Source: Marinomonas pontica
GTDB lineage: Bacteria > Pseudomonadota > Gammaproteobacteria > Pseudomonadales > Marinomonadaceae
DNA: 64,000 nucleotides
NCBI RefSeq assembly: GCF_026191375.1
Contig: NZ_JAODTL010000052.1
Span: 29,201 to 93,200 of the forward strand
Direction of reading: 5' to 3'
A program made the translations under genes and the position numbers. The notes beneath the pieces were generated by a model, which did not search any database, had not been told where the DNA came from, and worked only from the letters and a program-made list of their open reading frames with translations. Below, piece by piece: positions 37,379 to 46,369 of this stretch (its first letter is position 1; every line of letters starts with the position of its first letter).

Positions 37379-38666
37379 TGTACTGAAGCAACTTGTGCGT
37401 GACGGGAACGTTAGGGTCAGTGACGTTTTCTGTAATCACATAATCAAGCTTGAATTTCCCTGTTCCTTTAACCCACTGGGCGCCAATAATTGGGCCGGAG
37501 GCGACGTTCGGAACTGGGCCAGAAGTGAAATCCACTTGACCGCCAATGGTCGTTACATTCAGTTTGGCAATGGCGTCACGTACTGAGGTGCGCGATAGTG
37601 GATTGGTCGATTGTTTCAACGCTTCTGTGCCTGCATCAAGCAGCGACAAGGTGGCACCTAACTGTTGTGTCCACTGTTCGCCGGTTTCTGTCTCCCACAT
37701 GTTGGCTAATTGTTCGCCATTCAATCCAGTTAAGGGAGAGGTGTATGGGAAGGTTTTATGCCAATAAGCGGCAGAGGCAATTTTCGGTCCCAGTGAGCCT
37801 AGCACCTCAATATCCGCAGGGAATAAACCGGTTTTTGCAATTTGAATGATTTTGACTTGGCGGTGTAAGCCCTGTTGCGCGGCTTGTCGCCAAAAAGCAG
37901 CAAAGTCCGGTGGAATCGGGAAAGAGTTAATAATCTCAACGCCTTCTCGTTTAAATAAGGCTATTTGGCTCGAAAAGTCAGACGTGCCGGTTTCATACGC
38001 GCCTGGGTCGATGATGGTGTAGCCGGCGTTTGCAAGACGCGGAGCAAGAACCGCACGAATCGCATTTCCGTCGGCATCGTTAGGATACATAACGCCCACT
38101 TTTTTATTGGTGTCGATCAGAGACCACTGGGAAATGTAAGTGCGATAAAACTCCCCCGCACCGAAGCCAAAGTGATACGTCCATTTGAATGGACTTGCTT
38201 CACCTGGTTTTGCTCCTCGACCGTAGTACCAAGCTTCCCAAGGCATAACTGTGGACATAAATGGAATGCCTGCAGCCTCACTGGCATCCGCTACGGGGTT
38301 GATGACTTCAGGAGTCGAGATGGCCAACATCAAGTCGACATCTTGGTTAATTAACTCCTTTGCCAATTGCGAGGCACGAGCTGGATCCGATTGGCTATCA
38401 CGATCAATGATTTCAACCTGATAATGTTTACCACCGACGGTCATGCCACTGGCTAAGGCTTGACGAGCTTGCTTTAAAATAAAACCATCGGTTTTACCAA
38501 AACTGGCCAATGGGCCGGTTCTTGGGCTAATAAACCCAATGCGGATGGTGTCATCGTCTACGGCAGCGTATAACTGACCAGACAAGATGACACCGCCTGC
38601 GATGGCTGTGCAAATGGCTAACTTCGCCAAATTTGGCGCGAACGGAGCTAGTAGACGTGCTTTCAT
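37368..38666 (-). CDS. Periplasmic type 1 ABC substrate-binding protein
   Basis: A 432-residue Liv-type binding protein with a signal peptide (cleavage near LYA-AVDD, about residue 35). The mature start DTIRIGFISPRTGPLASFGKTDGF is typical of type 1 binding proteins, followed by IDRDSQSDPARASQLAKELI and VMYPNDADGNAIRAVLAP. Proteins of this class carry amino acids, amides, urea or aromatic acids. The flanking aldehyde and alcohol dehydrogenases favour an aromatic or similar carbon source over amino acids, by inference. An AGAGG site precedes the ATG. Confidence 0.9.
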   Translation of the reverse strand: MKARLLAPFAPNLAKLAICTAIAGGVILSGQLYAAVDDDTIRIGFISPRTGPLASFGKTDGFILKQARQALASGMTVGGKHYQVEIIDRDSQSDPARASQLAKELINQDVDLMLAISTPEVINPVADASEAAGIPFMSTVMPWEAWYYGRGAKPGEASPFKWTYHFGFGAGEFYRTYISQWSLIDTNKKVGVMYPNDADGNAIRAVLAPRLANAGYTIIDPGAYETGTSDFSSQIALFKREGVEIINSFPIPPDFAAFWRQAAQQGLHRQVKIIQIAKTGLFPADIEVLGSLGPKIASAAYWHKTFPYTSPLTGLNGEQLANMWETETGEQWTQQLGATLSLLDAGTEALKQSTNPLSRTSVRDAIAKLNVTTIGGQVDFTSGPVPNVASGPIIGAQWVKGTGKFKLDYVITENVTDPNVPVTHKLLQYNAK

Positions 38667-38718
38667 AAGAACCTCTTTTTATTGTTGTGGTTTTAAATGA
38701 TAGGGAGTGGAGTGAGTG

Positions 38719-40182
38719 TTAGGGTGGGGCGACCGTGATCCAGCGCACTTCGGTGAATTCGTCCACGCATGCGTCACCACCAAAGCGGCCGTAACCACTG
38801 GATTTAAGCCCGCCAAACGGCATCGCGGGGTCGTCTTTGACGGTGGCGGAATTAATGTGGCACATGCCGGATTCCAGCTGATTTGCCATGCTTCTGGCAA
38901 GCGCCAGATCGCGAGTAAAAATGGCAGCCGCAAGGCCGTATTCACAATTATTCGCTACGGTAATGGCTTCTTCTGGTGAATCAACTCGGTATATTCCTGC
39001 AATGGGCCCAAAGCATTCTTCCGAGTAAATTCGCATCATGGGAGTAATGTGGTCTAGCAGCGTTGCGTCAATAAACTGGCCTCTACGCTGGGTGCCTGAA
39101 ATGAGAGTGGCTCCTTTGTCTAGCGCATCTTCAATCAGTGCAGACAACCGCGATGCGATAGAAGGGCTGGCAACCGGGCCAAGTTTAACGCCTTTTCGAC
39201 GAGGGTCGCCTGAGACCAGCTCTGCAACCATACCTTTTAAAATGCCGATAAATTCTTCAGCGATGGCTTGTTCGACAATAATTCGGTCTGTTGCCATGCA
39301 GATCTGACCTTGATTTAAAAACGCACCGTAAACGGCTTCTTTGGCCGCTAATGGTAAGTCGGCGTCTTTTAATACGATCAGCGGCGATTTACCACCCAGC
39401 TCTAAGAGACAACGCTTGAGATGTTGTGCCGCCAGCCCCGCAATGACTTTCCCAATGCGAGTTGAGCCTGTGAAATTAACGCGTCGTATTGATGGGTTGG
39501 CAATCAAACTCGCAATCACTTCTTCTGAATGTTCTGGCGCATTGGTCATCACCGAAATAACCCCTTTTGGAACGCCAGCTTCGTTCAGTACTTCCGCTAT
39601 TAGCGAATGCGTTGCAGGGGACAATTCAGAGGCTTTAAGAATAACGCTGTTGCCAAAGGCCAATGGGAAGACGACCGCACGCATGGCCAGCACAATTGGT
39701 GCATTCCAAGGCGCAATAGCAAGGCATACGCCAACGGGTTGGCGGACAGTATAAGAATCGGATGCTTCATCGATAGGGCGAATGGTCGGGTATTTCAGTG
39801 CGAGCGCCACCGCGGCTTCAATCGCTTCGCCCGCTACTTTGATATTGAAATCGACCCAGTCATTAACCGCGCCAATTTCTTTGAGCATTAATTGAGCAAA
39901 GCGATCTCTGTATTTTGGCATGAGTTGTTTAGCACGACGCAGAATGTTAGCACGCTCGGTGACGTCGGTAGTTGACCATTTTGAAAAGTTAGCCGCCGCT
40001 ACGGCTGCCATGTGCTCAGCGTCTTCTGCACGACCGGATGCCGCGCGAGAGGCTACCAAATCGGTACTTGGGTCTAACCTATCAAAATAGCCACCAGCCA
40101 TGGCTGGGGTGAATTCGCCACCAATGAATAAGTTCACCTCAGGGGTTATCGATAGGTCTGTGTTGTTGTACATAATGCTCAA
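38719..40182 (-). CDS. Aldehyde dehydrogenase, paralogue of the enzyme at 31739-33184
   Basis: A 487-residue aldehyde dehydrogenase with intact catalytic residues: AIAPWNAPIVLAMRAVVFPLAFGNSVILK, FTGSTRIGKVIAG, LELGGKSPLIV (base) and NQGQICMATDRIIV (nucleophile). It shares the overall pattern of the other island enzyme, including the C-terminal CHINSATVKDDPAMPFGGLKSSGYGRFG, but differs in the substrate-channel region (LKEIGAVNDWVDFNIKVAGEAIEAA). It is the first gene of the operon, downstream of the putative AraC operator. Two paralogues in one operon suggest two aldehydes in the pathway or a split function. Confidence 0.9.
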   Translation of the reverse strand: MSIMYNNTDLSITPEVNLFIGGEFTPAMAGGYFDRLDPSTDLVASRAASGRAEDAEHMAAVAAANFSKWSTTDVTERANILRRAKQLMPKYRDRFAQLMLKEIGAVNDWVDFNIKVAGEAIEAAVALALKYPTIRPIDEASDSYTVRQPVGVCLAIAPWNAPIVLAMRAVVFPLAFGNSVILKASELSPATHSLIAEVLNEAGVPKGVISVMTNAPEHSEEVIASLIANPSIRRVNFTGSTRIGKVIAGLAAQHLKRCLLELGGKSPLIVLKDADLPLAAKEAVYGAFLNQGQICMATDRIIVEQAIAEEFIGILKGMVAELVSGDPRRKGVKLGPVASPSIASRLSALIEDALDKGATLISGTQRRGQFIDATLLDHITPMMRIYSEECFGPIAGIYRVDSPEEAITVANNCEYGLAAAIFTRDLALARSMANQLESGMCHINSATVKDDPAMPFGGLKSSGYGRFGGDACVDEFTEVRWITVAPP

Positions 40183-40263
40183 AATTTCACCTTGCCGTTA
40201 TTAGATTTGTTATCGGTCGATGAGTAACCTTTAAGAGATTAACAGCTATCTTTCCTATCAACA

Positions 40264-40301
40264 TGTTAAATTATGGCTTAATCTTGTTAAATTCTGGTTT
40301 A
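40264..40301. promoter_or_regulatory. Paired 17-bp direct repeats, probable AraC-family operator
   Basis: TGTTAAATTATGGCTTA (40264-40280) and TGTTAAATTCTGGTTTA (40285-40301) match at 15 of 17 positions and start exactly 21 bp apart, two helical turns. That is the classic arrangement for an AraC/XylS-family dimer. They lie in the 143-bp divergent gap, 25 bp before the araC-type start and 82 bp from the start of the aldehyde dehydrogenase operon. A TTGATA hexamer on - (40256-40261) lies just beyond the repeats on the operon side, and no good -10 pairs with it, as expected for an activator-dependent promoter. Confidence 0.75.
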
Positions 40302-40325
40302 TTTGGTGATTTATAAGGGAATACG

Positions 40326-41213
40326 ATGTTGACGAATATCATTGGCTCGATGGTGCGGTTTGAGTCTATTCAGCCCGGTTTACAATCTAGAGTATTCAGT
40401 ACGGGCAATGACAATTTTTCTGACTTCAATTTGATCGGCCTCATTCAGAGAGGCGAGGCGACCGTATTGATGGAAGAAAGGCATCCGGTATTAGAATCTT
40501 CAATTTTCTGTATTCCGCATAAAAAAAACGCCAAGGTATTGGTGCCTGCAGGCAGTCAGGTGTGGTTGTTAGGCTATCGAGATGAGCTTGGTTCTTTGGT
40601 GACAGGTTCGGACTTGGACAGCGCTAAATTAGAAACCTTGATGCGACAGTTCACCATCACATCTTGCTCAAAGCACGATATAGATGACGAGTTTTTGCCG
40701 CTGCTGAGGTTGTTAAAGGCTGAGATCTCTTCAGCCAATAAGCGCTCACGTACGGTGATTTGTTCGATTATCCGTGTGTTGCTGATTGGCATTTATCGAC
40801 TGAGTAATATCGAATCCATTCGATTGACGCATTCTCCTGATGAGCTGGTGTTGCAACAGTTCCGTCAACTTGTTGAAGTGGAATATCGAAATAGAAGATC
40901 GGTATCTTACTATTGTCAGGAATTGATCATGACCTACGATCGGCTGCACGCCATTTGCCAGCGCAACCTGAAAAAGTCGCCTTTACAACTGATTAATAAC
41001 CGAGTGTTAATTGAAGCCACGTCGAGGCTAAAAAAATCAGCAGGGTCGATACAAGCCATTGCAAATGATTTGGGCTACAGCGACGGCAGTCAGTTTAGTC
41101 ACTTTTTTAAGAAAGAAACGGGCATTTCACCTAGCCAGTTCAAGCGTAATCACACAGAAAAAGACGTCATTAAAAACGGCGAAAATCCCCCTGATTTTTC
41201 AGATTGGCCATGA
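40326..41213 (+). CDS. AraC family transcriptional regulator
   Basis: A 295-residue regulator. The C-terminal 100 residues hold two helix-turn-helix motifs: YYCQELIMTYDRLHAICQRNLKKSPLQLINNRVLIEA and AIANDLGYSDGSQFSHFFKKETGISPSQFK, the standard AraC signature. The N-terminal part is a probable cupin-type effector domain (AnlR/XylS-like rather than a known subfamily). It is divergent from the dehydrogenase/ABC operon, next to the direct repeats at 40264-40301, so it is almost certainly the local regulator. The effector is unknown. Confidence 0.9.
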   Translation: MLTNIIGSMVRFESIQPGLQSRVFSTGNDNFSDFNLIGLIQRGEATVLMEERHPVLESSIFCIPHKKNAKVLVPAGSQVWLLGYRDELGSLVTGSDLDSAKLETLMRQFTITSCSKHDIDDEFLPLLRLLKAEISSANKRSRTVICSIIRVLLIGIYRLSNIESIRLTHSPDELVLQQFRQLVEVEYRNRRSVSYYCQELIMTYDRLHAICQRNLKKSPLQLINNRVLIEATSRLKKSAGSIQAIANDLGYSDGSQFSHFFKKETGISPSQFKRNHTEKDVIKNGENPPDFSDWP

Positions 41214-41266
41214 AGGCAGTAGGTGATTTTCCTTATACATCGTTTGTGAATGTTGTTCCAATGTGG

Positions 41267-41288
41267 ACGCATCTGGTGATGCGTTTTT
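41267..41288 (+). terminator. Intrinsic terminator after the AraC gene
   Basis: A 7-bp stem ACGCATC / GATGCGT with a TGGT loop is followed by T5, about 54 bp after the stop codon. Confidence 0.75.
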
Positions 41289-41311
41289 CACTATTGTTTT
41301 TTTGGGTTTGG

Positions 41312-41950
41312 TTAAATAGCCTCTTTTTTTAATTCCAAACAGTCCCCTTCCATGGCTTTCGCATCTTCAGGATCGTGTGTGACCAGCAGCGCGGGTATGT
41401 TGGCTTTTTGTATTTCACTAAGTACGAAGGCTCTTACGTCACGTCGTAGGGCTGGGTCGAGCTTGCTGAAAGGCTCGTCCAAAAGCAGATAGTCGGGTTT
41501 GGAGAGAAGTGTGCGGAGCAGGGCAACGCGGGCTTGTTGTCCGCCGGAAAGCGTTTTCGGTAAAGCGTTGGCTTTGTCGGGAATGCCGAGTTTTTCCAAG
41601 GCGTGTTGCGCCATGTCTATTCGTGCCGATTTTTTGATGTCGGCAGGGATGGCAAAGAGTAGATTTTCCATGATGCTCATGTGTGGAAACAACAAGGGCA
41701 TCTGTTGCAATAAACCGACTTTTCGATCTTGGGTGGCTTTTGTGTGTAAGGCGTGGTCGTTTAAAAAGGCCTCACCTGTGATGGTCAAATTTGGTGACAT
41801 TGAGCCGCTGAGAAAGTGCAATAGACTGGATTTGCCAATGCCGCTTGGCCCCATGATGGACAAGACTTGGCCATTGGCAATCTCGAAGCTTAGGTCTTTG
41901 ATGAATGTCTTGCCGTCCAATGACAGAGAGAACGCGTTTACACTGAGCAC
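41312..41950 (-). CDS. ynjD: ABC transporter ATP-binding protein YnjD
   Basis: A 212-residue ATPase close to E. coli YnjD in length and pattern. Walker A is GPSGIGKSS, the Q-loop region reads VGLLQQMPLLFPHMSIMENLLFA, the signature is LSGGQQARVALLRTLLSKPD and Walker B is LLLDEPFSKLDP. It powers the YnjBC importer, related to thiamine/iron-type transporters. The substrate is not established. Its start overlaps the end of ynjC by 13 bp. Confidence 0.92.
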   Translation of the reverse strand: MLSVNAFSLSLDGKTFIKDLSFEIANGQVLSIMGPSGIGKSSLLHFLSGSMSPNLTITGEAFLNDHALHTKATQDRKVGLLQQMPLLFPHMSIMENLLFAIPADIKKSARIDMAQHALEKLGIPDKANALPKTLSGGQQARVALLRTLLSKPDYLLLDEPFSKLDPALRRDVRAFVLSEIQKANIPALLVTHDPEDAKAMEGDCLELKKEAI

Positions 41951-43667
41951 GATGTATTCCTTCTGCTAAACACCTTTTTTAATGCCAGTCGCCATTTTGT
42001 CCAGCGTGGCGGAATGAACTGTGCGAGCCAAAATACCATGATGGGAAAGAACGCTTGCAGCATGGCCATGCTGCCGACTTGTTTTCTATCGCCCGATGCA
42101 GCTTGTGCTACGGCTTCTGTGGTTAGGGTGCTGTAACGGCCTTCACCAGCGATCAGTGTTGGTAAATACTGGGCGATACTGACGGAAAAACCAATTGCAA
42201 AGGCGGTGAATATAGCGGGTTTTAGCATGGCGATTTTGACCGAGAGATAGTTTCGCCAAGGTCGATTATTCAGCCGATTGGCTTGCCATAAGTATTCTTC
42301 ATTGTAGGCCAAATAGGGGCCTTTTAGGGTTAGATACACATAAGGCAAAACGTACATTAAATGCAGGGCAATAATGGCGCACAGGTCGCCATTGAGGTTC
42401 AGATAAATCAGCAGCACATGCAAACCAAACAAAAAGCCAATTTGGGGCAAAAGAATAGGCACATAAATCAGCCAATCGAATACGTGCTGTTTGCCATGGT
42501 CGGCGGAGTGAGAATGGCGTTTGGTTTCCAGCATCACAAGGCTAATCACGCACGCCATGAGAGTTGCCACTAAGGCAATGGTTAGCGTATTTGATGTGAG
42601 TTCCATCAGCAGTGGTGTGGCGCGGTCGATATTATCCCATGTCCATTGGCTTGGTAATGCACCGGGAAAACGCCAGCGACGAGTAAGCGACCAAATCGGC
42701 AGCAAAGCCAGAGCCACAAAGGCATTTAGCAAGGCGAATATACCTAGAACAACTCCCAATCTGAGCACGCTGTCAGTTAAACCAAAGCGCTTGCCATTAC
42801 TGCGTTCGGCACGAGTTAAGCGGCTAAACAACAAGTGCGAGAGTTCCCAGCCCGCCAATACAACAACAATGACTAGCATAAGAGTAACTGCGCCAGCGCT
42901 GGCCATTAATCGCATGGATAAATCAGGATCGTTAAACCATCGTAATAATGTCACCGCCAGCGTTGACGGTGTGTTGGGGCCGATCACCAAAGCCAAATCC
43001 ACTACAGTCAAACTAAAGGCAATGACGATGAAAATAGGCAAACGAATAATTGGATATAACTGAGGAATTAACACCTTGCGCCACAAGGTAAAGCGGCTGT
43101 AACCGAGGGCTTGGCCGACTTGTAAGCTTTCTTGCGCCTTGATGCTTTTCATCGTGGCGAGCATGACGAATAAAAGATAAGGCATTTCTTTGACGACCAA
43201 GGCAAGAATCAACGACATCCCATAAGGGTCTTGCACAGTAATCCAATTAGGCGGCCGATCAAACCCTGTCAGCCAAGGGCTAAATATACGCACCAACCAG
43301 CCCGATGGACTTAATAGAAACAACAAGCCAATGGCAATAGCGGCGTGGGGAATCGCCAGAATTGGCGACAGCAGTGCTTCAATTTTGCGGAAAAACGGTC
43401 GTTGATAACCCCAAGCCAATAGCGACAGAGCGAACCAAAGGGTGAGCAGAGGCGCGGCAATTCCCGTTATGAGAGTGAGTTTTACACTGGCGTAAAATTC
43501 CCTTGGCTAAACAAGTCACGCCAAGGGGAGAGAGAAAGGTCGTATTCACCAAGGGGCGGAAAATACGCAAACGCAGGAAGTAATGTGCCGATCAAACCAA
43601 TGGCAATGGGAAGTACCAATAACAGACTAATTATCCCAGTGATCCATTTCGCGTGTTTTAACGGCAT
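41938..43667 (-). CDS. ynjC: ABC transporter permease YnjC (frame broken near N-terminus)
   Basis: A fused two-module permease as in thiamine-type importers. The N-terminal frame (to 43667) has a first helix GIISLLLVLPIAIGLIGTLL and PLGEYDLSLSPWRDLFSQGNF. The main frame (41938-43419) continues through about ten helices and two EAA-type loops (GQALGYSRFTLWRKVLIPQL and the later NRPWRNYLSVKIAML). One base is missing in the A4 run at 43494-43497 (T on -). Restoring it gives QGNFYASVKLTLITGIAAPLL and a protein of about 576 residues. It sits between ynjB and ynjD. Confidence 0.88.
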
Positions 43668-43687
43668 ACTACTTCTTATCTGGCTAA

Positions 43688-44899
43688 TTATTGTGCGTAA
43701 CGCTTACGCCACTCTTTTTCTAGAGCATCCACCCAACTACTGTGTGGTTCCGGTAATGTTCTACCCAGCTGCTCAATGCTTAAGGTGGCAATGCCGCGAG
43801 GCAAGGCATCGAACGCTGCTTGATCTTTCGCGCTCAGCGTTGTGTAAGATAAAACACTTAAATCGCCCCAAATGGTCGGCGTTTGTTTTTTGATTTGTGC
43901 TTCTGGTGACAACATAAAGTTGGCAACGACTTGAGCGCCGGCTTTCGCCCCGCTGTTATAGGGAATCGCTAAAAAATGCGTATTACCAATGGTGCCGCCA
44001 GTAAACACATAAGAGCGAACTGTGTCGGGTAAATTGCCTTTGTCTATCTGAACCGATGCAGCGGACACGTCAAAGCTCAGTGCAACATCTATTTCTTGGT
44101 CATCCAACAAGCGCATCATTTCTTCTGAGCTGGAGGGGAAGGTTTGGCCATTGCGCCATGCAACTTGGTGAAGCTGATCTAAGTACGCCCATAAAGGGGC
44201 GGTGATCTTGTCAAAGTCGACACTGTCGGCCGGTTGAGCCAGCGCTTTTCTATGCGGTGTTAATTCGTACAGTGCCTGTTTTAGAAAAGTCGATCCAAGA
44301 AATTGCGGAGGCTCAGGGTAAGTGATGCGTCCCGGGTGTTCTTTCGCGTAGCTTAGTAATTCGGCAATGGACTTAGGTGGCGTGTCTAACGTGGCGGTGT
44401 CATGCATAAAGATAACTTGCGCCATTCCCCAAGGCGATTCCATACCGTCGACGGATGTACCGAAATCACGAGTGAGACTTTTGTGCGCGTAGGCGTCTAC
44501 GTAGGTTTTGTAGTTAGGCAGTGTTTCTGAGAAGGGGCCGAACAGCAAATTGTTGTCTTTCATAGCGCGAAAGTTTTCGCCATTGATCCAGATAAGGTCA
44601 ATCGAACCTTGGGTGTTTTTCCCTGCGGCTTTTTCAGCCAATACGCGATTGACTGCGTCTGATGTGTCGGTCAATTTTACTTGTTTTAACGTCACATCGT
44701 ACTCTTCTTTAATACGATCGGCGGCCCATTGAATGTAATCGTTAATGTTGTCGGCTCCACCCCATGCATTGAAATACACAGTTTGGCCCTTGGCTTTATT
44801 AAGTGTGTCCTGCCACGTCTGAAGCGAGCTGGCTTGGGTAGAAACGCTAGCTAGCATACAGCTGGCTGCAACCGTCGCCGCGATTAACGATTTTTTCAT
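43688..44899 (-). CDS. ynjB: ABC transporter substrate-binding protein YnjB
   Basis: A periplasmic binding protein of 403 residues with a signal peptide (about 1-23, STQAS). The mature start reads AKGQTVYFNAWGGADNINDYIQW, the YnjB family hallmark, followed by GSIDLIWINGENFRAMKDN and GMESPWGMAQVIFMHD. It is the first gene of ynjBCD on -. The ligand is unknown. YnjB-type operons are widespread in gammaproteobacteria. Confidence 0.92.
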   Translation of the reverse strand: MKKSLIAATVAASCMLASVSTQASSLQTWQDTLNKAKGQTVYFNAWGGADNINDYIQWAADRIKEEYDVTLKQVKLTDTSDAVNRVLAEKAAGKNTQGSIDLIWINGENFRAMKDNNLLFGPFSETLPNYKTYVDAYAHKSLTRDFGTSVDGMESPWGMAQVIFMHDTATLDTPPKSIAELLSYAKEHPGRITYPEPPQFLGSTFLKQALYELTPHRKALAQPADSVDFDKITAPLWAYLDQLHQVAWRNGQTFPSSSEEMMRLLDDQEIDVALSFDVSAASVQIDKGNLPDTVRSYVFTGGTIGNTHFLAIPYNSGAKAGAQVVANFMLSPEAQIKKQTPTIWGDLSVLSYTTLSAKDQAAFDALPRGIATLSIEQLGRTLPEPHSSWVDALEKEWRKRYAQ

Positions 44900-45197
44900 T
44901 CCTTTCTCCTAATGTTTTGTTTTCAATCTACCCCCTCCCAGCCTCCCCCTTGCCAGGGGGAGGAGCTAAGTACAATTTAACCTCTTCCCTTATTTAGCTT
45001 GGGAGGAGTTAGTATGTTTTCCCTCCCCTTATGTCTTTCAAGGGGCTAGGGTGGGGTTGTCGTTATTAGACGTAAGTTAATAGCAATTTATTACAGAACC
45101 TTTTCTTTAAGGAATTGTTTTTTATTAAGAATGGGTTTTAGCGTACCATGTGCTGGCTAAAATTGGGCGAGTGTTTCAGTGGATTATGCGAGGTGTT
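44900..45197. other. Intergenic region with a repeat element between ynjB and the AstE-like gene
   Basis: No gene is supported. Most of the stretch is the palindromic repeat at 44927-45058. The remainder should hold the ynjB promoter on - and the promoter of the deacylase gene on +. Confidence 0.5.
44927..45058. repeat. MITE-like palindromic intergenic repeat
   Basis: A stretch of about 132 bp begins CTACCCCCTCCCAGCC and ends GGGGCTAGGGTGGGGT, an imperfect terminal inverted repeat. It encloses a perfect hairpin CCTCCCCCT / AGGGGGAGG at 44943-44964. Its C/G-rich composition contrasts with the AT-rich flanks. Similar C-rich intergenic repeats occur in many bacteria. Other copies lie outside this window if they exist. 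Confidence 0.6.
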
Positions 45198-46339
45198 ATG
45201 TCTTATCAAATTTATTCTCATGTTTTACCAAGCGCGACACCGGGCACCCAGCGAATTTTAAAGGCGCACCATTTTGGCGAGACTGGTGCGCGGCCGAAGG
45301 TGTATTTTCAGGCGGGATTGCACGCCGACGAATGGCCGGGCTTTTGGTACTGAATACCCTGTTGAGAAAGCTGAAGAAAGCCGATGACGCAGGCTTGATT
45401 CAAGGTGAAATTGTGATCGTGCCTGTCGCAAACCCGATTGGTTTGGCGCAAAACTTTCATGGCTATATTCCTGGTCGCTTTGCGTTTTCTGATGGCGGTG
45501 GCAATTTTAACCGCAACTGGCCACAGTTAGGCGCAAAAGTTGAGAAGCGCATTAAAGGGGATGTGACGGGGGATATTGAAAGCAATATTGACCTGGTTCG
45601 CCAAGCGATTCACGACGAGTTGGTGTTGTTGCCAGAAACCACCGAGCTGCAAGGCATGAAGAAAACGCTACTGGCTTTGTCTATGGACGCCGATGAAGTG
45701 CTCGACCTGCATTGTTCTGGGGAAGCCAGTATGCACGCTTATGTGGCGCAAGAATTTGAAAGCCACTTTAAGCCATTATTGGCGTTATTAGGGGCGAAAG
45801 TCGGTTTGTCTGAACTGGAAACCGGCGCAGCGTCTTTTGACGAAACCAATGTCAGTGTGTGGCGCGATTTAAAAGCCCATTATGCCCATTTAATTCCTTG
45901 GGGCAGCCGTTCATTGACACTTGAGTTGCGCGGTGAAAACGACATTTCCAACGACTTTGCAGAACAAGACGCGCAAGCGCTGTTTGATTATTTGGTGTTG
46001 CGTGATGTGATTTCTGGGAAAGCGCCAGTGATTGATGACAGCGATGTCGAATATTACCCATTAGACGCTATGGATTTAGTGAAAGCGCCGTGCGCTGGCA
46101 TTGTTTGTTATCACAAAGCCATTGGCGACGAAGTGGAGGCGGGCGAAGTGATTGGCGAAGTCGTGAACCTAATGGACGATGACGTGGAAACCTCCAGTTA
46201 CCCTCTGATTGCGCGCACCAATGGCGTCTTTTTTGCGCGAGTGCAACGACGTTTAGTCGTATGTGGAGAATCGATAGCCAAGATCGCTGGCAGAGAGCAT
46301 CTTGCGTTTCGTGAAATTGGCCATTTATTTGAAGACTAG
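45198..46339 (+). CDS. Succinylglutamate desuccinylase/aspartoacylase (AstE/ASPA) family protein (frame broken)
   Basis: A zinc-dependent deacylase of about 380 residues. The first frame (45198-45353) has MSYQIYSHVLPSATPGTQRI and the zinc motif FQAGLHADEWPG. The second frame continues with LLVLNTLLRK, VIVPVANPIGLAQ, NFNRNWPQLG and DLHCSGEASMHAYV, which carries the third zinc ligand, then LTLELRGENDIS. One base is missing at the G3 run 45338-45340. Restoring it gives HADEWPGLLVLNTLL. The C-terminal 90 residues form a separate domain (APCAGIVCYHKAIGDEVEAGEVIGEV) that resembles a lipoyl/hybrid-type barrel seen in larger members. The substrate is unknown. Confidence 0.86.
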
Positions 46340-46369
46340 TGCTTCGAAGATTCATAAGGCAAGACTATT

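Noticed and set aside
31739..41213. Genomic island with mobile-element borders
   Set aside because: No integrase, tRNA end, direct repeat or transposase was found at either side, so horizontal transfer is possible but not supported by boundary evidence.
42521..43063. 180-residue ORF on + opposite ynjC
   Set aside because: It is antisense to a conserved permease, rich in Thr, Ser, Arg and Lys from the complement of hydrophobic codons, and has no family features.
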